Origin: Candidatus Fermentibacterota bacterium
Lineage (GTDB): Bacteria > JAFGKV01
Length of the DNA: 12,786 bases
Assembly (NCBI GenBank): GCA_016928395.1
Contig: JAFGKV010000222.1
Span: 1 to 12,786, forward strand
Reading direction: 5' to 3'
The translations under genes were made by a program, and so were the position numbers. The notes under the pieces were generated by a model, which saw nothing but the letters and a program-made list of their open reading frames with translations, had not been told where the DNA came from and did not search any database. This document shows positions 5,974-9,941 of the stretch, one piece after another (the first letter of the stretch is position 1; every line of letters starts with the position of its first letter).

Positions 5974-6798
5974 TCAGTCATCCAACAGCAAGAAGGTGTA
6001 CTGCACGTTCCTCCAGCTGAGCAACGACAGGCGCACGCCAGGGTGCCCGTTGATGGCTCTGCGGGCGTAGCGCTCCAGCATGGCCCCCGCCAGGTCGAAA
6101 TCCTCTTCCCTGGCATACCTGAAGTAGCACGTCGGCATGACGTAGCTGTTCCCGGCGGTGGTTCCCCAATAGGGGATCTGACCGGAGTCGGGGAACTGGA
6201 AGGGCCGATAGAGGCCGCTCGCCATGAGCGAATCCAGGAAGTCAGCGCAGATCCAGGAGGTCTCCCCCGTCGTGCCGCATTCATACGAACATGAGAGCGG
6301 GGGATAGCGCCAGACCAAAGATCTCGTCAGTTGCATAAAGCGGTTCTGCCCGCCGGCCACCGAGATCGACGAATCCGTCAGGGTCACCGAAAACTCCTCC
6401 CTCTCCCCATTCAGCGTGAACCGAATCCACTCTACAGCGCGAGTGAGATCAACAGGGAGCATGGAGAAGGCGGGACCGATGGCACACAAGCCGATCTCCG
6501 GTCGGAGGGCGCCGAGGATTTCGACATCCAGCAGAGGCCCTATCCTGGAAACTCGACAGGCAATACTGTAGTTGCAGCAAGGATACACGTGTTCCGTCGA
6601 CATGAACAAGGTCGGCATTGGCTCCTCGCCGGGATGCGAGTGGCTCTCGCCAACCCAAAACGCGACGCGTCCTTCGATGGGCTCGAGAGCATCCCCTCCC
6701 GGGGATGTGTCGAATATGGCGCAGGAAAGACCGAGCATCAGGATCGCTACCGTGAGTGCTCCAAGGCCGCCAATGCGGAGGCTGTTTTGATGACTCAT
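5974..6798 (-). CDS. Unrecognised Cys-rich lipoprotein-like exported protein
   Basis: A 274-residue protein I cannot assign to a family. The ATG at 6798 is supported by GGAGGG 7 nt upstream (6811-6806 on the minus strand). The N-terminus is an export signal: a basic start, hydrophobic residues 9-24, then LMLGLSC. Cys26 is a plausible lipidation site, although Gly at -3 makes the lipobox imperfect. The mature part has eight more Cys (74, 75, 81, 105, 170, 174, 184, 224), which suggests disulfides in the envelope. It also has aromatic-rich segments (VEWIRFTLNGE, SYVMPTCYFRYAR) that read like a globular beta-rich fold. No catalytic motif is seen. It follows the aspartyl protease gene by 92 bp on the same strand and is probably co-transcribed with it. 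A substrate or partner of that protease is a guess. Confidence 0.75.
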   Translation of the reverse strand: MSHQNSLRIGGLGALTVAILMLGLSCAIFDTSPGGDALEPIEGRVAFWVGESHSHPGEEPMPTLFMSTEHVYPCCNYSIACRVSRIGPLLDVEILGALRPEIGLCAIGPAFSMLPVDLTRAVEWIRFTLNGEREEFSVTLTDSSISVAGGQNRFMQLTRSLVWRYPPLSCSYECGTTGETSWICADFLDSLMASGLYRPFQFPDSGQIPYWGTTAGNSYVMPTCYFRYAREEDFDLAGAMLERYARRAINGHPGVRLSLLSWRNVQYTFLLLDD

Positions 6799-6890
6799 GA
6801 CGAATCCCTCCCTCAGTTGTCCGAGGTATTGCCTCCAGGGACTCCACTAACCAAGAAATGAAGTACCGGTCCAACACCGCGCACTTCCCC

Positions 6891-7874
6891 TCACCTGTCT
6901 GTGGGGTCCACATCAAACGGAGCTCCGAACAGCCCGCCTGGTTTGAGATAGAGCACCCCACCGGTGTAGTCAAAGATCAGGTTGAATCTCCGGAGCGCGT
7001 CATTGCCAATGATACCGTCGGCGCCTTCCTGCTTCGATCTGACTTCCGCGGGAGCGAACGCTGTGGGAACGTCATGGAGCGTGAAGCCTCCAAAACCGAA
7101 CATGTGGATACGGCCGACACTTCCGTGGACGTCTCCGCTCAACCCAGTCCCGAGATGGGAGGCCTCCAGACTCTCGGGCAGCGCGAACTTCATGGTATCG
7201 CGTACCAGAAGTACCACTGCCTCGCCGGCCGCCGAGTCGATGTAGAGAACGAGCGGTATCGGCTCTTCGCCGGCAATGCTCACCTCTCCTTCGAGAAACG
7301 GGATGCCCTTCTTCAGGGTGATCGGCACGGCATGCCACGATGAATCGGCCACGAATGACTCCGGATTGTGGAGTCTGATCAGCGCCTCATCATTATCGAT
7401 CTCGACGACGAATGATCTGAAGAGCGAAGACCCGGCAACACCGTCACTGCGAAATGCCTGTGTGATATCGCTCTGGGAGATGACCACCAACTGGCTATCG
7501 AATGGCACACCGCCAAAACGCAGCGTCATCGAGTCAGCCATCAAGGCGTAGGTCGCGTCACCGCTCCCCGCGCCCCCGACTCGAACCGAATCCAGATCTT
7601 CACCCGGGAAATACCGCTGCGCCTCCTTGCGGAACAGATACACCCCATCGAAGGTCATGCCGGTGTCAAGCAGGATGTTCAACGTCTCGGCCTGGCTGAC
7701 GACCAGGGGCAGGATTGTCCGGTTGCGCTCGACCCTGAAGGGGATCTCGCCGACTGCGCCGGGATCCGGCATGCCGTCGGCACCGTGCACGGCCGATGCC
7801 GACTGCGCAAGAGCCCCGGGCGTCAGAGCAGCAAGGATAGCGACAAGAGACACGTGCAGAAGTCGGTGCCACAT
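6891..7874 (-). CDS. Exported retropepsin-like (bilobal) aspartyl protease
   Basis: A 327-residue secreted or periplasmic protein. The ATG at 7874 has GGAGGT 6 nt upstream (7886-7881) and begins a signal peptide (MWHRLLHVSLVAILAALTP...ALA). The longer frame starting at 7958 lacks these. Two homologous lobes follow. Lobe 1 has NILLDTGMTFDGVYL (Asp70-Thr-Gly) and DGVAGSSLFRSF (144-155). Lobe 2 has LVLYIDSAAGEAVVLL (Asp213-Ser-Ala) and DGIIGNDALRRF (286-297). Each D(T/S)(G/A) plus 'DG(x)(x)G..L(R)RF' pair is the pattern of the retropepsin-like aspartate protease families (such as PF13650), with hydrophobic-hydrophobic-Gly flaps. The second site reads DSA rather than the usual D(T/S)G, which may lower or alter activity. 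Relatives often carry a fused PDZ domain; here a separate PDZ protein is encoded 664 bp upstream on the same strand. Confidence 0.87.
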   Translation of the reverse strand: MWHRLLHVSLVAILAALTPGALAQSASAVHGADGMPDPGAVGEIPFRVERNRTILPLVVSQAETLNILLDTGMTFDGVYLFRKEAQRYFPGEDLDSVRVGGAGSGDATYALMADSMTLRFGGVPFDSQLVVISQSDITQAFRSDGVAGSSLFRSFVVEIDNDEALIRLHNPESFVADSSWHAVPITLKKGIPFLEGEVSIAGEEPIPLVLYIDSAAGEAVVLLVRDTMKFALPESLEASHLGTGLSGDVHGSVGRIHMFGFGGFTLHDVPTAFAPAEVRSKQEGADGIIGNDALRRFNLIFDYTGGVLYLKPGGLFGAPFDVDPTDR

Positions 7875-7878
7875 GAAT

Positions 7879-7928
7879 TCACCTCCCACAGCGGCAGTTG
7901 GTGTGCACAGAGTCAATGTAGGAGGTGA
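7879..7928 (-). promoter_or_regulatory. Shine-Dalgarno / anti-Shine-Dalgarno inverted repeat in the aspartyl-protease leader
   Basis: On the minus strand the leader contains TCACCTCC (7928-7921) and, 34 nt later, GGAGGTGA (7886-7879), which is the protease's own ribosome-binding site. The two are perfect 8-bp complements. If the leader is transcribed, they could pair and hide the ribosome-binding site. The effect is inferred; the complementarity is seen. Confidence 0.5.
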
Positions 7929-8273
7929 CGAGCCCAATGGGAAGCCATACGGCGCCAAGGGGGTCCTATCGTCTTCCGACCGAGGCGCCGCGATTCTGTG
8001 CGCGGCCGCTTCACCCAGATGCCTGGCCAGACGAAAGCCCGAGATCTGGGCAGCTCAGTGGTGTGGTGACCTCACCCCGCGGTTCGTGGAGCCTGATCGA
8101 GGGGTTCGCAGACGGGCTGCCAGGCCAGGTCGTGGTCGCCACAGACCGGCACGTCCGCTTTGCCGGGACAGAGGGTAGGTACTCGGGTTCAAGAACGCGC
8201 ACACGTGCAGAGAGCGACAGGGCCACCAGCCAACGGGCGAGCCTCCAGACCTCACCGCCCGGACTGCCGCCCC

Positions 8274-8308
8274 GATCTCCTCACTCCTCACTCCTATCTC
8301 CTCACTCG
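8274..8308 (+). repeat. Heptanucleotide tandem array, second locus
   Basis: Five 7-base units follow each other: GATCTCC, TCACTCC, TCACTCC, TATCTCC, TCACTCG. Bases 8287-8303 are identical over 17 nt to 5533-5549, in the other array. Confidence 0.75.
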
Positions 8309-8316
8309 ATAGACCC

Positions 8317-8340
8317 CTTCACTTCTTCACCAGTGGACGG
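8317..8340 (+). repeat. Octamer-repeat fragment ending CTTCACCAGTGG
   Basis: CTTCACTT is followed by CTTCACCAGTGG and then ACGG. The segment 9827-9850 reads CTTGACTC, CTTCACCAGTGG, CCGG: 24 positions with three mismatches. It is the same repeat edge at two intergenic loci. Confidence 0.6.
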
Positions 8341-8525
8341 CTCTATCGCCCGCAGCTTGGCTCGTTCCCAACGTCCATGAACCGGCCTCTGCAACCCCGA
8401 GTGGCACGTTTGAGCAGTCCCAAGATTACTGATGCAGGATTTGACCCCACGGGGTCCTCCCCACGGCCCGTTTCGGCGTGTGACACTCTTGGGACCTGCG
8501 GGACTGCGCTCCATCGCCGCTCGCC

Positions 8526-8538
8526 CCGACGCTGTCGG
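8526..8538 (-). terminator. Hairpin abutting the PDZ gene stop codon
   Basis: CCGAC and GTCGG form a 5-bp stem with a 3-nt loop directly after the TGA of the PDZ gene. A stronger-looking GACCCC/GGGGTC hairpin lies at 8456-8443. Neither has a U-tract, so termination is uncertain. Confidence 0.25.
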
Positions 8539-9078
8539 TCAGGATGCACACGCGAGAGTCACATGCCGTGTGGCTTCCTCGCCATCGTGAAGCACCGTGA
8601 GCGTGACCTCGTCGTTTCCCTGGCATGGCTCGACCGCGCCTGCGAGCTGCCCGCTCGAGTGGACCGGAAGAGTGTTGACGATGAGTATGATGTCACCTGG
8701 TGGGAGCCCGGCGGCCTTCCCCGCTCCCCCCTCTGCCACGGCAGTCACCGTGATGCCATGCCGCTGCGCTTCGGAGGTATCTGTGTCCTTCACCCCGCGG
8801 GTGTGCACGCCCAGCGTCGCGATCTCTTCCTCGTCATCCGCCTCGTGAACCCCACCCCTCGGGGGCATGCTCATCGACAGCACCACAACCATGCCTTGCT
8901 CCCGCTCGATCTTCATGGGCTCGATGCGAGATGAGAGTTTGGGACAGGAGCAACGAAATGCATCCATCTCCGCCGATAGTTCGGGATTCTCGACGAACTC
9001 GTGCCGCGCCATGTCCGCAGAGGCCAACCCTGCAGACACCAGTCCGACGAACGTCACCTGGAGCAGTCTCGGTTTCAC
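8539..9078 (-). CDS. Small exported PDZ-domain protein
   Basis: A 179-residue envelope protein. The start is taken as GTG at 9078, since GGAGGT (9090-9085) lies 6 nt upstream and the product then begins with a signal peptide (MKPRLLQVTFVGLVSAGLAS, probable cut near Ala21). A longer frame from 9162 would put a Cys-rich, non-signal stretch in front. After a ~65-residue linker containing CSC (residues 43-45) and an acidic EADDEEE, residues ~87-175 form one PDZ domain: ATLGV, GITVTAVAEGGAGKAAGLPP, GDIILIVNTLPVHSSGQL, then NDEVTLTVLHDGEE and a last strand. PDZ domains bind exposed C-termini and often deliver substrates to proteases. No protease domain is present in this protein, so a scaffold or adaptor role, perhaps for the aspartyl protease downstream, is inferred. 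Confidence 0.85.
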   Translation of the reverse strand: MKPRLLQVTFVGLVSAGLASADMARHEFVENPELSAEMDAFRCSCPKLSSRIEPMKIEREQGMVVVLSMSMPPRGGVHEADDEEEIATLGVHTRGVKDTDTSEAQRHGITVTAVAEGGAGKAAGLPPGDIILIVNTLPVHSSGQLAGAVEPCQGNDEVTLTVLHDGEEATRHVTLACAS

Positions 9079-9096
9079 GCTGCCACCTCCTTCGAT

Positions 9097-9141
9097 GCAG
9101 ATCGTCGCAGCACTGCATGCACGCTTGCACCGACGATCTGC
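9097..9141 (-). promoter_or_regulatory. Perfect 11-bp inverted repeat upstream of the PDZ gene ribosome-binding site
   Basis: GCAGATCGTCG (9097-9107) and CGACGATCTGC (9131-9141) are exact reverse complements separated by 23 nt, which itself contains TGCATGCA. The repeat ends 6 nt before the GGAGGT ribosome-binding site of the minus-strand PDZ gene. In RNA it would form a strong stem-loop; in DNA it could be a two-site operator. Confidence 0.6.
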
Positions 9142-9407
9142 GTTGCTGGACCCGGTGCACACCGGCCTTCATTGAATAGGACGCACGATCTCCAGATTTG
9201 TTACACGGTCATTGTGTGTCGAAGCCCTGAATCACCTGGAGTTCATCGTCGAGGGGCAGCAAGAACCGCGCCATTCCGAAACGCCCCGCTGCAGATTCCT
9301 CCAATGCCATCCGGTTCCACCACCGTTCGCGGGTGAACGGTCCCAGTCCGGAATCGAACAGCCGGCATGGGAGGAATGTTGGGTGCTGAGGGTTCAGGGT
9401 TCAGTGC

Positions 9408-9645
9408 GGCCTCTGAGGACGCGGGGCGCACTCAGGTTGTCCGGGGTTGAGAGTACGGCGCATCGCAGATGCGCGGTGCCGCGGCTTCTCTGTGGGAGCG
9501 GCTTCAGCCGCGACACGCCACCCTTGTCGGGCCTGAAGGCCCTCCTACTCTGTCCATGGTCTTCGCTGGTCGCCCGCCGGCGAGAGAACTCGGGGTCGGT
9601 CTCGCCATCGGTGTCGTAATCGCAATCGTAATCGACGAGCTGGGC
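9408..9645 (+). repeat. Composite intergenic repeat, copy C
   Basis: Starts with the 31-base block also found at 5650-5680 (one mismatch), then GAGAGTACGGCG. It ends with CTGGTCGCCCGCCGGC...GTCGTAATCG...GAGCTGGG (9566-9645), the same order of blocks as copy B. The central part differs: copy C carries the REP-like pair at 9492-9548, where copy B has unrelated sequence and a GTAGGGGCGA hairpin. Confidence 0.75.
9492..9548. repeat. REP-pair-like (BIME-like) palindromic element
   Basis: Two small hairpins face each other: GCGGCT-TC-AGCCGC (9498-9511) and GGGCCT-GA-AGGCCC (9529-9542). The element opens with GTGGGAG and closes with CTCCTAC, which are near-complementary ends. This is the layout of paired REP sequences; GTGGGAGCGGCTTCAGCCGC resembles repeats common in Xanthomonadales and other gammaproteobacteria (from memory). 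No RAYT transposase gene is in this window. Confidence 0.65.
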
Positions 9646-9680
9646 ACTCGAGCGCGTGTACGTCTACGTGTGCGTCTACG
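9614..9680 (+). repeat. Hexamer and dodecamer micro-arrays
   Basis: TCGTAA, TCGCAA, TCGTAA and TCGACG stand in tandem at 9614-9637. Eighteen bases later CGTGTACGTCTA and CGTGTGCGTCTA form a two-unit 12-bp tandem (9655-9678). The hexamer part is the end of composite copy C and has a counterpart near 5840-5861. Confidence 0.65.
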
Positions 9681-9802
9681 AAGTAGTGCATGTTCTCTCA
9701 AACAAGTGGGGGGCCCCGGGCCCGCCCCGACGATACATGCTGCAACTTCCGGTGCCGCGGCGGGCAGTCACGGCGTAGGTCGGACTGCCGAATAGATCAC
9801 CT

Positions 9803-9846
9803 CTTCACTTCTTAACTCCTTCTCTTCTTGACTCCTTCACCAGTGG
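9803..9846 (+). repeat. Octanucleotide tandem array
   Basis: Units of 8 bases follow each other: CTTCACTT, CTTAACTC, CTTCTCTT, CTTGACTC, CTTCACCA, then GTGG. The consensus is CTTNACTY. The last two units and the flank recur at 8317-8340. Confidence 0.7.
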
Positions 9847-9941
9847 CCGGCCTGGAAGCCTTTTCTGGGGGGCTCCCTATCTCAGTAAGTTCACATTGTG
9901 CCAACGTCCCCAGTCCGGCCTGGGATCAGGGATAATGCGTG

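Larger units (their letters stand above)
7929..8538. other. Gene-free interval between the PDZ and aspartyl-protease genes
   Basis: I see no convincing gene here. ORFs on both strands are short, lack ribosome-binding sites and read as Arg/Ser/Pro-rich noise. It contains a period-7 array (8274-8308), an octamer-repeat fragment (8317-8336) shared with 9827-9846, and a GACCCC-AC-GGGGTC hairpin (8443-8456). The stretch 7990-8270 contains nothing I can name. Confidence 0.65.
9142..9941. other. Gene-free repeat mosaic between the STAND regulator and the PDZ gene
   Basis: No convincing gene on either strand. From 9391 onward the interval is built of repeats: composite copy C, a REP-like pair, hexamer, dodecamer and octamer arrays. 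The stretch 9180-9390 and the last 60 bp before the regulator's stop codon contain nothing I can name, apart from a loose GGAAGCC/GGCTCCC hairpin at 9854-9877. Confidence 0.65.

Noticed and set aside
7875-7958. N-terminal extension of the aspartyl protease (MAPYGFPLG...)
   Set aside because: It would bury the signal peptide and the GGAGGT site; the ATG at 7874 has both in the right place.
8430-8460. tRNA T-arm-like sequence on the minus strand (GGGGTCAAATCCTGC)
   Set aside because: No matching acceptor, D or anticodon arms can be found around it; it is part of a simple GACCCC/GGGGTC hairpin.
9079-9162. Longer PDZ protein starting MCTGSSNADRR
   Set aside because: The extension is translated from the inverted repeat and would displace the signal peptide from the N-terminus.
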